Source: JAICNG01 sp035249985 (GTDB lineage: Bacteria; Gemmatimonadota; Gemmatimonadetes; Gemmatimonadales; Gemmatimonadaceae). Taken from it: a DNA stretch of 64,000 nt. Both the position numbers and the translations under genes were made by a program. Of the stretch, positions 26,101 to 34,004 are shown one piece after another (within the stretch, counting starts at the first letter, position 1; each line of letters starts with the position of its first letter). The notes below the pieces were generated by a model. That model was not told where the DNA came from. It did not search any database and worked only from the letters and a program-made list of their open reading frames with translations. The stretch covers positions 1 to 64,000 of the forward strand of contig DATFFP010000028.1 in assembly GCA_035249985.1 (NCBI GenBank). Direction: 5' to 3'.

Positions 26101-27025
26101 CTCCGGCCGGCGAAGGACGAGCAATGATGCGCGACGTCCCCGGTCCCTGCGGAAAGGTCCGCTGCGGCTCCCCGGGGGTGAAGATCCCGAGTACTGGAAC
26201 GCCGAGCCCCGCCGCGATGTGCAGCGGACCAGAGTCGTGGCCGACGAACGCGTCGCACAACGATATGAGGGCCGCGGAATCGAAGAGTGATCCGTTCCCG
26301 ATCGCGTCGGCGAAATGCCAGTGCGCGGACGCGGCGCTCGCTCGTATCTCGGCGAGCTCGGTCGCCGAGCCGATCCACACCACGTCGACATCGCGCTTGA
26401 CGAGTGCTTCACCGACGGCGCGCCATTCCGGAATGGCCACGCATCGCGCGCGGCTGCCCGCGAAGGCGTGCAGCGCGACGCGGCGCGGACCATTCAGCAG
26501 AGACGCGAAGTACGCCCGCCGCTCGGCGAGGGGTGCCGAATCCAGTCGGTAATGGAGGCGCGGCGTCGCGCCGAGGGCGTGCGCGAGGCGCCCGAGCTCG
26601 GCCACGACGGGGCGTGAACGGTCCTCCGCGGGCAGCACGTGCGTGAGCCACCGCTGATTGCGCTTCCGTTGCCGCGCGATGCGGGCCGGGACACCGAGCA
26701 GCGACAGCGCCGCGGCCACGCGCCATTGTGATGACGCGAGGACGGCAAGCTCGTAGTGGCCGCGTCGAATCTCGCGCATCGCGCGGAGGAAAGGCGCGAC
26801 CCTTCCTTTGGACCCACCTGGCGCGCGGTCCCAGAACGGATCGGACGCGATCACGCGCGTCACACCGGGGATGAGTCGGCCGATATCGGCCGCGTATGCC
26901 TTGCACCAGAGATCGAGCCGTGCGCCGGGGAAGCGCTCGCGCAGCGCGGGCGCCAGCGCCGACGCGAACACGAGATCGCCGACGTTGTCGAGACTGACGA
27001 GCAGAATGCGCGTGGGGTCGGTCAT
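26027..27025 (-). CDS. GT9 heptosyltransferase-like glycosyltransferase (3 of 5)
   Basis: A 332-residue GT9 protein. The N-terminus ILLVSLDNVGDLVFASALAP is the usual GT9 first strand and glycine loop. The C-terminal motif is GHDSGPLHIAAGLGVP. It is less like the first two than they are like each other. It is transcribed opposite to the cluster and overlaps the end of the preceding gene by 74 bases. The 91-base gap on its 5' side, towards the GT2 gene, should hold divergent promoters, but I could not assign hexamers with confidence. Confidence 0.82.
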   Translation of the reverse strand: MTDPTRILLVSLDNVGDLVFASALAPALRERFPGARLDLWCKAYAADIGRLIPGVTRVIASDPFWDRAPGGSKGRVAPFLRAMREIRRGHYELAVLASSQWRVAAALSLLGVPARIARQRKRNQRWLTHVLPAEDRSRPVVAELGRLAHALGATPRLHYRLDSAPLAERRAYFASLLNGPRRVALHAFAGSRARCVAIPEWRAVGEALVKRDVDVVWIGSATELAEIRASAASAHWHFADAIGNGSLFDSAALISLCDAFVGHDSGPLHIAAGLGVPVLGIFTPGEPQRTFPQGPGTSRIIARPSPAGVSAASMLAELDLLTRLGPPAPAHR

Positions 27026-27116
27026 ATGGCGTCTCGATCGCGAGACGGGTACGATTCTGCCTGCCCAGCCGCTGTGCTGGCAATGCCGCTCCTAGTCTAA
27101 TCCCGCTTCCCGAGAC

Positions 27117-27863
27117 GTGCCCCCCCTTCTCTCCGCCGTTCTCATCGTGCACAACGAGGAAGCGCATCTCGCCGCTTGTCTCGCGAGCATTCGAGAGATC
27201 GCCGATGAGATCATCGTGCTCGATGATGGCTCCACTGACGCCACTGTGTCGATCGCGAAGCAGAGCGGCGCGCGCGTCGCGATGCGGGCTTTCGACGACT
27301 TCGGCCGACAGAAGCAGGCGGCGCTCGACATGGCGACGGGGGCGTGGATACTCTCGATCGACGCCGACGAGCGCGTCACGCCGGCGCTGGCCCGCGAGAT
27401 CGCGGAGGTCATTCGCGGCCCCCATGCCGCGGATGGCTACTGGTTGAGACGCACGATGGTGTATCTCGGACGACGGCTCCGTTTCGGAGGCGCGGGCTCC
27501 GAGTGGATCCTGCGGCTCGCTCGCCGAGAGCGCGCACGCTTCGCCCCTCTTCCAGTGCACGAGCATCTGATCGTCGACGGGCGAACGGGGCGATTGTCCG
27601 GCGCCCTCGATCACATCAAGTATGGCTCCCTTCGCGAGCACGTCGACACGATCAACCGGTATACGGAGCTCGCCGCTGGGCGTAAGCGCGACGCCGGGCG
27701 CCACTTCTCGATGACGCACGTGCTTCGGATCCCGTGGGAAATGTTCTCGCGGCTGATACTTCGTCTCGGCATTCTCGATGGGCGCGCGGGCGTGATCCAC
27801 GCGGCGATGGCGTCCTTCTACGCCTTCGTGCAATACGCGAAGCTGTGGCGCGAGCCGGAGTGA
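27117..27863 (+). CDS. GT2-family glycosyltransferase (WaaE/KdtX-like)
   Basis: A 248-residue GT-A glycosyltransferase. The N-terminus LSAVLIVHNEEAHLAACL, the VLDDGSTDAT loop and the DADERVTPAL metal site are typical of GT2. The overall length and the RIPWEMFSRLILRLGILDG region match the LPS-core beta-1,4-glucosyltransferase group (WaaE/KdtX). The start is GTG 27117. Its stop overlaps the next GT9 gene as GTGA, so the two are translationally coupled. Donor and acceptor sugars cannot be predicted. Confidence 0.85.
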   Translation: MPPLLSAVLIVHNEEAHLAACLASIREIADEIIVLDDGSTDATVSIAKQSGARVAMRAFDDFGRQKQAALDMATGAWILSIDADERVTPALAREIAEVIRGPHAADGYWLRRTMVYLGRRLRFGGAGSEWILRLARRERARFAPLPVHEHLIVDGRTGRLSGALDHIKYGSLREHVDTINRYTELAAGRKRDAGRHFSMTHVLRIPWEMFSRLILRLGILDGRAGVIHAAMASFYAFVQYAKLWREPE

Positions 27864-28915
27864 AGCCGCCGCGCATCCCGCATCCGCGTCAGGTCCTGCT
27901 CGTGCAGCTGCGACGCCTCGGCGATGTCGTGCTCACGACCGCGTTGCTCGAGGATTTGCGGCGCGCGTTTCCGCACACGCCGGTGGATTTCCTCGTCGGC
28001 GACCGCGCCGCCCCGCTCCTCGAGCATCATCCGCTCATTCGCGAGCGGCTCGTTTATGATCGCAAGCATCCAGTGCGTGCCTGGCGTGCGGTACGCCGGC
28101 GAGGGTACGACTGGATCATCGACCCGCAGTCCTCACCGAGGACCGCGCCTCTTGCGCTGGTCTCGGGCTCGCCGGTTCGCGCAGGATTTGGGGTGCGAGG
28201 GTGGGGATGGGTGTACACGCATCGCCTGCCGCGCTCGGGCCGCGCCGTCGAATACGTTGCGCGCGAGCGGCAGCGTCTGCTCGAGCTGCTTGGCGTCGAG
28301 GTGGGCCCGGTCCGAACGAGTCTCGCGCTCAGCGCGCAGGAACGCCTCTCGGGGCGCGCGCTGCTCGCCTCGCGTGGCATCCGTGCCGATGGGCCCGTAA
28401 TCGCGCTCGTTCTGTCTGCAGGCGAGTCGGCGAAGGAATGGTCGCCAACGCACTTCGGCACGCTCGCGGACGGGCTGGGGTGGGCCGGGATTCAGGTAGT
28501 GATGTTCGAGATGCCGGGTGATCACCAGAAGGTGTCACTCGCCGCCCAGGCATCCAGTGTGTTCGTGCGGATTCCCGTCCCTGGCTTGCGCGACTTCATG
28601 GGTGCGCTCGCCGCGTGCGATGTCCTGGTGTCGGCGGACACGGGCCCCGCGCACGTCGCGACGGCGCTGCGCGTGCCACGTGTCACGATTTTCGGCCCTG
28701 AGCCGCCCGCGGCGTGGGCCCCTCCGGACGATCCATCGGTCATTGCACTGCGCGCCGAGACCGCGCGGGAGCTCGGCATCGTGCCGAAGAGCGATCCGCG
28801 GGCGGCGACACTCACGTCGCAGGTGACGCCGTCGCAGGTTTTCGAAGCCGTGCGCACGCTTCTCGCACGGCGTCCGGGCTTCGAGGACGGTGCGAGCGCT
28901 TCGCGATCGGGATAG
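27860..28915 (+). CDS. GT9 heptosyltransferase-like glycosyltransferase (4 of 5)
   Basis: Starting at GTG 27860 (GTGA overlap; the longer open frame lies inside the GT2 gene), this is a 351-residue GT9 protein. VLLVQLRRLGDVVLTTALLE forms the N-terminal acceptor side. VLVSADTGPAHVATAL and IFGPEPPAAW form the donor side. Its arrangement with the GT2 gene suggests consecutive steps in core assembly. The 68 bases after its stop lead to the split DUF4254 genes and show no hairpin. Confidence 0.85.
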   Translation: MKPPRIPHPRQVLLVQLRRLGDVVLTTALLEDLRRAFPHTPVDFLVGDRAAPLLEHHPLIRERLVYDRKHPVRAWRAVRRRGYDWIIDPQSSPRTAPLALVSGSPVRAGFGVRGWGWVYTHRLPRSGRAVEYVARERQRLLELLGVEVGPVRTSLALSAQERLSGRALLASRGIRADGPVIALVLSAGESAKEWSPTHFGTLADGLGWAGIQVVMFEMPGDHQKVSLAAQASSVFVRIPVPGLRDFMGALAACDVLVSADTGPAHVATALRVPRVTIFGPEPPAAWAPPDDPSVIALRAETARELGIVPKSDPRAATLTSQVTPSQVFEAVRTLLARRPGFEDGASASRSG

Positions 28916-28983
28916 ATTCTTCGCGATGCGCCTCTGCATTCGAGGCCGCGATTGACGGCTCATCCCGGACGGGCGAGGTGAGG

Positions 28984-29211
28984 ATGGAGGAGACCATCGG
29001 CACGCTGATCGCGCGGCTCGCGCAAACGAACATCGAGCTGTGGCATGAGGAGGACAAGGCGCGCGTCGAGGACGATCATCAGGTCGCTGCCGCGAAGCGG
29101 AACGTCGACAAGCTGAACCAGCGCCGGAACGACCTCATCGAGCGCATCGACGAGGCGGTGATGCAGGCGGCGCGCGAAGCGCAGCGTGAGGCGGGTGCCC
29201 GTCGTGGCTGA
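28984..29211 (+). CDS. DUF4254-like protein, N-terminal half (75 aa)
   Basis: This 75-residue helical protein (IELWHEEDKARVEDD, then VDKLNQRRNDLIERID) looks like the first half of DUF4254 proteins. Those are about 200 residues long and are often found in LPS gene clusters of diderm bacteria. The second half is the next ORF in another frame, so the usual single protein is split here. The start ATG 28984 follows GAGG. Function unknown. It could be a true gene fission or a frameshift in a single gene. Confidence 0.65.
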   Translation: MEETIGTLIARLAQTNIELWHEEDKARVEDDHQVAAAKRNVDKLNQRRNDLIERIDEAVMQAAREAQREAGARRG

Positions 29212-29473
29212 GACGGTCGGGTGGCTTGCCGACAAGCTGAGCATCGTCGAGCTCAAGATCTATCACATGCAGGAGCAGGCCGATCGCACCGACGTCGCGC
29301 CGGACTTTCGCGAGCGCTGTGAAGGTCGGCTCGAGGTCCTCCGGATGCAGCGCGATGACCTGGCGGCCGAGCTGACGCAGCTGCTGTCCGATGTCGCAGC
29401 GGGTCGAGTGGTGCCGAAAGTTTACCGCCAGTTCAAGATGTACAACGACCCGCAGTACCGGCAGACGAAATGA
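29204..29473 (+). CDS. DUF4254-like protein, C-terminal half (89 aa)
   Basis: This 89-residue ORF (GTG 29204; GTG 29195 and 29186 are alternatives) carries the best-conserved part of DUF4254: WLADKLSIVELKIYHMQEQ, LEVLRMQRDDLAAEL and VYRQFKMYNDPQYR. It overlaps the N-terminal half by 8 bases in the +1 frame. The two halves resemble each other (an ETxGxLxxKL...LWH/IYHM pattern), suggesting the family arose by internal duplication. Role unknown; context suggests LPS or envelope. Confidence 0.7.
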   Translation: MAETVGWLADKLSIVELKIYHMQEQADRTDVAPDFRERCEGRLEVLRMQRDDLAAELTQLLSDVAAGRVVPKVYRQFKMYNDPQYRQTK

Positions 29474-29489
29474 CGACGAGGGCGCTCTG

Positions 29490-30566
29490 GTGTTGACGGT
29501 GCTTCACGTCGATACCGAGCGTGGGTGGCGCGGGGGAGAGCGGCAGGTGCTCTGGCTCGCGGCGGGAATGAGGGACCGCGGGCATCGCGCAATCATCGTC
29601 GCGCGACCGAGCGACGAGCTGGCTCGCCGCGCCGCCGCCGCGAAGCTCGAGGTCATCGAAGCCGCGCCACGCGGTGAGCTCGATCTCTTCGCCGCGCGCA
29701 ATCTGCGACGCGCCATCGTCCGAAATGGTGCCCAGGTCGTGCATGCGCATACCGCGCACGCCGCCGCGATCGCCGCGTTGGCGACGCTCGGAACTTCCGC
29801 GAAGATCGTCATCGCGCGCCGCGTGGACTTCCCACTGCGCCGCAATCTCGGCACCCGGCTCAAGTACGGCCGGGCCGACGCGGTGATCGCCGTGTCGAAG
29901 GCTGTCGCCGCCGTGGCGGCGGAAGCCGGCATCGCGCGTGAGCGCATCCGCGTCGTGCCGGATGGCATCGATCTTTCGCGAAGCGTTCAGCCGGCGAGCG
30001 GAGACAAGCTGCGATCGTTAGGTATTCTCGATGGCGACCTGCTGGTGGTTCAGGTCGCGGCGCTCGTCGCGCACAAGGATCCGGTGACCTTTGTCCGCGC
30101 CATGGCCACGGTGCGCGCGCGACTCCCTCGGGTGCGCGGGCTTCTCGTCGGCGAAGGTCCGCTGCGCGCCGTCGTACAGGCCGAAGTGACGCGGCTCGAC
30201 CTCGACCGGACGCTTTCGCTCACCGGATTTCGGCACGACGCCGACGAATTATTGGCCGCGGCGAACGTGGTGACGCTGAGCTCGGTGGAGGAGGGAATGG
30301 GCAGCGTGTTGCTCGACGCGATGGCGTTTGGGGTGCCGATCGCCGCGACGCGAGCAGGCGGCATCCCTGAGATTGTGCTTCACGCGGACACCGGCCTGCT
30401 CTCGCCGCCCGGCGACCCCCAGGCGTTGGCCGACAACATCGTGCGACTCCTCTCGGATCCGGAGCTGGCCGCGTCGCTCGCAGCGCGCGCGCGCATGCGG
30501 GTGGAGGAATTCTCGGTCGATAAGATGGTGGAGCGCACGATCGAGGTGTACCGAGGGGTGAGGTGA
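29490..30566 (+). CDS. GT4-family glycosyltransferase
   Basis: From GTG 29490 (preceded by GAGGGCG) this is a 358-residue GT-B glycosyltransferase. It has VLHVDTERGWRGGERQVLWL at the N-terminus, the VVPDGIDLS hinge, and the GT4 donor site SSVEEGMGSVLLDAMAFG followed by GIPEIV. The longer open frame upstream lies in the DUF4254 gene and is rejected. It probably extends the LPS core or a glycan. Its stop codon forms part of a palindrome shared with the convergent GT9 gene. Confidence 0.85.
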   Translation: MLTVLHVDTERGWRGGERQVLWLAAGMRDRGHRAIIVARPSDELARRAAAAKLEVIEAAPRGELDLFAARNLRRAIVRNGAQVVHAHTAHAAAIAALATLGTSAKIVIARRVDFPLRRNLGTRLKYGRADAVIAVSKAVAAVAAEAGIARERIRVVPDGIDLSRSVQPASGDKLRSLGILDGDLLVVQVAALVAHKDPVTFVRAMATVRARLPRVRGLLVGEGPLRAVVQAEVTRLDLDRTLSLTGFRHDADELLAAANVVTLSSVEEGMGSVLLDAMAFGVPIAATRAGGIPEIVLHADTGLLSPPGDPQALADNIVRLLSDPELAASLAARARMRVEEFSVDKMVERTIEVYRGVR

Positions 30567-30609
30567 TCGAGGTCCTCGACACGCTCGACGACCTCGATCA
30601 CCTCACCTC
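30555..30609. terminator. Palindrome containing the stop codons of two convergent genes
   Basis: Arms 30555-30573 and 30591-30609 pair at 18 of 19 positions around a 17-base loop. The TGA of the GT4 gene (30564-30566) lies in one arm, and the TGA of the GT9 gene (30598-30600) in the other. It would fold as a bidirectional terminator hairpin, though without a T-run. Unlike the heptad elements its arms are not repetitive. Confidence 0.6.
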
Positions 30610-31632
30610 AGCGTACCTCGCCTGCCAAAGGCGCACCCGATCCACGACGTCCGCCACTTGAATCCGCGCCATCCGCCCCTCACGGTGCTCCGGCGAGATC
30701 GGGTAATTCTCCCCAGGATCGCCATACGCATCGAGCATGAGGTCGCGGTATTTCCGGTAGGGTCCAATGCGCTTTGGGTTGTTGTATCCCATGAGACCGA
30801 TCACCGGCGTGTCGAGCGCGACGGCCATGTGTAGCGGGCCGGTGTCCGGGGAGATCACGAGCTCCGACGCATCGATGAGCCACACCAGCTCGCGGAGCGG
30901 CACGCCTAACGTCGTGTGGGGCGTGTGTCGCGCCAGACGCATGACCGTCTCCTGCACCGCGAGCTCCCGGGCGCTGCGTCCACCGGCGAGCACGCCGCGA
31001 AGGCCGAACGTCTCGTAGAGCACATCGACCAGCTCGGCCCATCGCTCGGGGATCCAGTCCTTGTGCGGATTGCTCGTCGCCAGCACCAGCGTCACGGTCG
31101 GCCGAGGCAGTGTCGCGACGAACGCGCGCCGTGCCTCGGCCTCGTGAGGCCAGGGGCCCAGGTTCCACGTCACGGGCTCGTGCGGCACGCCGAGCGCCTC
31201 GAGAAACTCGAAGTACTGATCCTGCACGTGCTGATTGGGACGCGCCGGGATGCGATGCGTCGTGAACAGCCAATTCAGGTCGCGGGCGCGAGCGCGATCG
31301 AACCCGAGTTTCAGCGGGGCTCGCGCGAACCCGGTGATCACTCCCGCCTTGAAGTACACCTGCAGCGACAGCACCACGTCGAACGTGCGGTCTCGCAAGG
31401 CACGTCGAATGTCGGCGAACGCGCGCCACCCCTTCCTGCGCTCGAAGAGAATGATCTCGTCCACGTCGGGATGGCCGCGAACGAGCGAGGCGGGGCCGGG
31501 CTGGAGAATCCACGTGATTCGCGCGCGCGGGCGGTGACGCTTGAGCGCGGTAATGAGCGGCAGCACGTGCACCGCATCACCGACCGCGCTCATCATCACG
31601 ATGCAGACGCGCTCCAGCGGGGCGACGATCAG
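30598..31632 (-). CDS. GT9 heptosyltransferase-like glycosyltransferase (5 of 5), start uncertain
   Basis: The protein is 333 residues from GTG 31599, but that start cuts the first GT9 strand. In frame upstream the sequence reads APLERVCIVMMSAVGDAVHV, which matches other GT9 N-termini. No ATG/GTG/TTG lies there; a CTG at 31630-31632 overlaps the kinase stop as CTGA, giving about 344 residues, and I use it here. The donor motif is ISPDTGPLHMAVALDTP. It follows the Kdo-kinase-like gene on the same strand, an arrangement that fits inner-core LPS assembly. Confidence 0.8.
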   Translation of the reverse strand: MIVAPLERVCIVMMSAVGDAVHVLPLITALKRHRPRARITWILQPGPASLVRGHPDVDEIILFERRKGWRAFADIRRALRDRTFDVVLSLQVYFKAGVITGFARAPLKLGFDRARARDLNWLFTTHRIPARPNQHVQDQYFEFLEALGVPHEPVTWNLGPWPHEAEARRAFVATLPRPTVTLVLATSNPHKDWIPERWAELVDVLYETFGLRGVLAGGRSARELAVQETVMRLARHTPHTTLGVPLRELVWLIDASELVISPDTGPLHMAVALDTPVIGLMGYNNPKRIGPYRKYRDLMLDAYGDPGENYPISPEHREGRMARIQVADVVDRVRLWQARYAEVR

Positions 31633-32396
31633 GGCAGCGCCTCCTCCTCCTCGCGCGCGAGCGCCGCGAGCAGCGCCATCTCGCCATCCCCCACTGGAAG
31701 TCCCTCACGCTCCCGCAGCTTGCGCGCCGACCGCGCGAATCGGCTGAGGTTCGCTTCGCGCACCCGCGGATGCCGTGGCGCGTCGAACCACACGCGGTCG
31801 ACATCGAGCAACCACGCTTCCCGGTGGCCGTTGTCGTCGCGCGCGATCAGCACGTTTCGCACGTTGAGATCGGGGTGCCGGACCCCCGCTACAGCCATCC
31901 GCGCCAGGAGCTTCGCCACGATCCGCACGGCGCCGCGTACCGCGGCCGGATCGCGATCACGATCCAGGGTCGCGGCGAGATCGAGCGCGTCGGGCACCTC
32001 GCGCGTGGCGACATCGGCGCGGCGCAGCAGCGGAGCCACCTCATACGTACTGTACGCGACGACTTCCGGGGTCGGGATCCCCTCGCGGGTGAGATGCAGC
32101 GATACCTCGAGCTCGTGCGGCGCGCGCGTAGGACGGAGAAAGATCTCCCCGGTGAGTGGTGCGAGCCACCCGCCATGCCTCGACCGTCGCACGACCACGC
32201 GAGTCTCCCCATCCGGCAGCGGTACCGCGTACGCTACGCCCCGGCCGTGCAGCGGCCGCGCCTCGGGATGATGCGCGGCGTAGTCGTAAAGCGATCCGGC
32301 AGCGAGCGCTTCCTCCACGGGGCCGGCGAGCGTCGCGCGAGCGACGGTCTCCACCCCCGGACGGACGAGACGCTCGTATCCCGGCGGTGGCGTCAT
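31629..32396 (-). CDS. Kdo/WaaP-family lipopolysaccharide kinase-like protein
   Basis: A 255-residue protein kinase-like fold. The catalytic loop is GVRHPDLNVRNVLI (about 170-183) and the metal-binding aspartate is in LLDVDRVWF (about 195-203). This HxDLNxxN pattern is typical of Kdo kinase (KdkA) and WaaP, which phosphorylate inner-core LPS sugars. A conserved VVRRSRHGGWLAPL segment near 68-81 also fits KdkA. It overlaps the cyclase gene upstream as ATGA and leads into the last GT9 gene, so inner-core phosphorylation and glycosylation appear to be expressed together. Confidence 0.8.
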   Translation of the reverse strand: MTPPPGYERLVRPGVETVARATLAGPVEEALAAGSLYDYAAHHPEARPLHGRGVAYAVPLPDGETRVVVRRSRHGGWLAPLTGEIFLRPTRAPHELEVSLHLTREGIPTPEVVAYSTYEVAPLLRRADVATREVPDALDLAATLDRDRDPAAVRGAVRIVAKLLARMAVAGVRHPDLNVRNVLIARDDNGHREAWLLDVDRVWFDAPRHPRVREANLSRFARSARKLREREGLPVGDGEMALLAALAREEEEALP

Positions 32397-33997
32397 TTGC
32401 GAACGACGGAGTAGACGGGGACCGACTGGGCCTTTCCCTTGAGCTCCATCGGGGCTCTCTCTTTCAACTTGGGGGGATGACGCAGGGCACGCCGCATCTC
32501 ATCGGTGAGAAGGATCTCGCCGCCATCGGCAGCGGAGCACAGGCGGCTGGCCGTGTTGACGGCGTCGCCGATGACGGTGAACTCGAGCCGCTTCTCCGAG
32601 CCGATGTTCCCGGCGAACGCTTCGCCGTAGTTGAGGCCGATACCGATTTGAAGCGCCGGCTTGCCGGCGGCGCGCCATTTCTTGTTCAGCTCATCCAGCC
32701 CGCGCATCATGTCGAGCGCCGCGGTCATGGCGCGATCCGCATCGTCCTCGGCGGCAATCGGCGCGCCCCACTGCGCCATGACCGCATCGCCCATGAACTT
32801 GTCGAGCGTCCCTCCGTGGCGAAACACGCAATCCACCATCTCCGTGAAATACTCGCTCAACAGGCTCGCCATGTCGTCGGGATTCATCGTCTCCGACAGC
32901 GCCGTGAAGCCGCGAATGTCACTGAACAGAACGGCGATCGCTCGCTTGTCACCACCCAGCCGCACGGCATCGGGCGAGCTCGCAATGCGTGCCGCGAGCG
33001 ACGGGGCGAAGTAGCGCTCGAAGTTGCTGCGCACGAGCGCCTCCTTTCGAATGCGCTCGCCGAACTTGCTGTTCTCGATCGCGACACCGCCGATGCCCGA
33101 GAAGGCGACGAGAAAGTCGAGGTCCTCATCGCCAAACTGGTGTGTCGCCGCCTGATTGTCGACGTAGAGCACCCCCTGCACCTCGTGATCGGTGCCGAGC
33201 AGCGGTGCGCACATCGCCGATCGCACGCTCTGCAGCAGGATGGACTGGCCGCCGAACCGCTCGTCCTCAGGCGCGTTGTCGGTCAGCACCGCGACCTTCT
33301 CCTGAATCACCTTCCGCGCGATCGACTGCGGCACCGTCCGTCCCGCTTCCGTTCCGCGGCGATCGCGCGAGATCTTCGGCACCATCTCACCGGTGTCGCC
33401 CAACAGATTGATGGCGACGCGGTCCGCGTCGAAGATCTGGAAGACATATGTGGCGATCTTGTCGAGCAGGCTGTTGATGTCGACGGCGCCGGACAGCCCC
33501 TTGGCGATCTCCACGAGGAGTGCGAGTCGGCGCTCATCCTGGCTTGCGTCGTCGGTTGGCGAGGCGGTGATGTCGGGGCCTCGGAGCCGGCTCGACAACA
33601 GCCCGCGCGTGCCGGAGGCCGAGAGCTGACGGCGAATGGTCCCGCTCGAGCGAGGGCTGGTGTCGGGCGTTGCGTGCGCCGGCGACGTGCGTGCTGGTGA
33701 GGGAGGGAGGTCAGGCGCTTCCGTCACCCGGAAGGAGACCTTCCCGAACGTCAGCACGTCTCCGGGCGCGATCGCGCGGTGCGTCACGCGCTCGCCGTTC
33801 ACGTACGTCCCGTTGCTCGATCCGAGGTCGCGAATCGCGAACCCGTCGTCGCCGCATTCGACCTCTGCATGCCGCCGCGAGATCGTGGGGTCGAAGATCG
33901 GGATGTCGCTGTTCGGCGCGCGCCCTACGACGAGTGGCGGGCCCTCGCGCAGCTCGAACGACTGCGCGCCATCGGTGCCGACGAGCTTCAGACGCAT
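32393..33997 (-). CDS. FHA-GAF-class III adenylate/guanylate cyclase
   Basis: A 534-residue soluble protein. An FHA phosphopeptide-binding domain occupies about 1-95 (VVGRAPNSDIPIFD, SRRHAEV, SSNGTYVNG). A serine/proline-rich linker follows, then a GAF domain (about 165-320) and a class III cyclase domain (about 355-520). Cyclase motifs are LFSDIRGFTALSE (metal Asp), GDAVMAQWG, and EFTVIGDAVNTASRL with the transition-state Asn/Arg. cAMP versus cGMP cannot be told from sequence. It lies 7 bases after trpE and overlaps the Kdo-kinase-like gene, an unusual operon. Confidence 0.88.
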   Translation of the reverse strand: MRLKLVGTDGAQSFELREGPPLVVGRAPNSDIPIFDPTISRRHAEVECGDDGFAIRDLGSSNGTYVNGERVTHRAIAPGDVLTFGKVSFRVTEAPDLPPSPARTSPAHATPDTSPRSSGTIRRQLSASGTRGLLSSRLRGPDITASPTDDASQDERRLALLVEIAKGLSGAVDINSLLDKIATYVFQIFDADRVAINLLGDTGEMVPKISRDRRGTEAGRTVPQSIARKVIQEKVAVLTDNAPEDERFGGQSILLQSVRSAMCAPLLGTDHEVQGVLYVDNQAATHQFGDEDLDFLVAFSGIGGVAIENSKFGERIRKEALVRSNFERYFAPSLAARIASSPDAVRLGGDKRAIAVLFSDIRGFTALSETMNPDDMASLLSEYFTEMVDCVFRHGGTLDKFMGDAVMAQWGAPIAAEDDADRAMTAALDMMRGLDELNKKWRAAGKPALQIGIGLNYGEAFAGNIGSEKRLEFTVIGDAVNTASRLCSAADGGEILLTDEMRRALRHPPKLKERAPMELKGKAQSVPVYSVVRK

Positions 33998-34004
33998 TGA
34001 GCGG

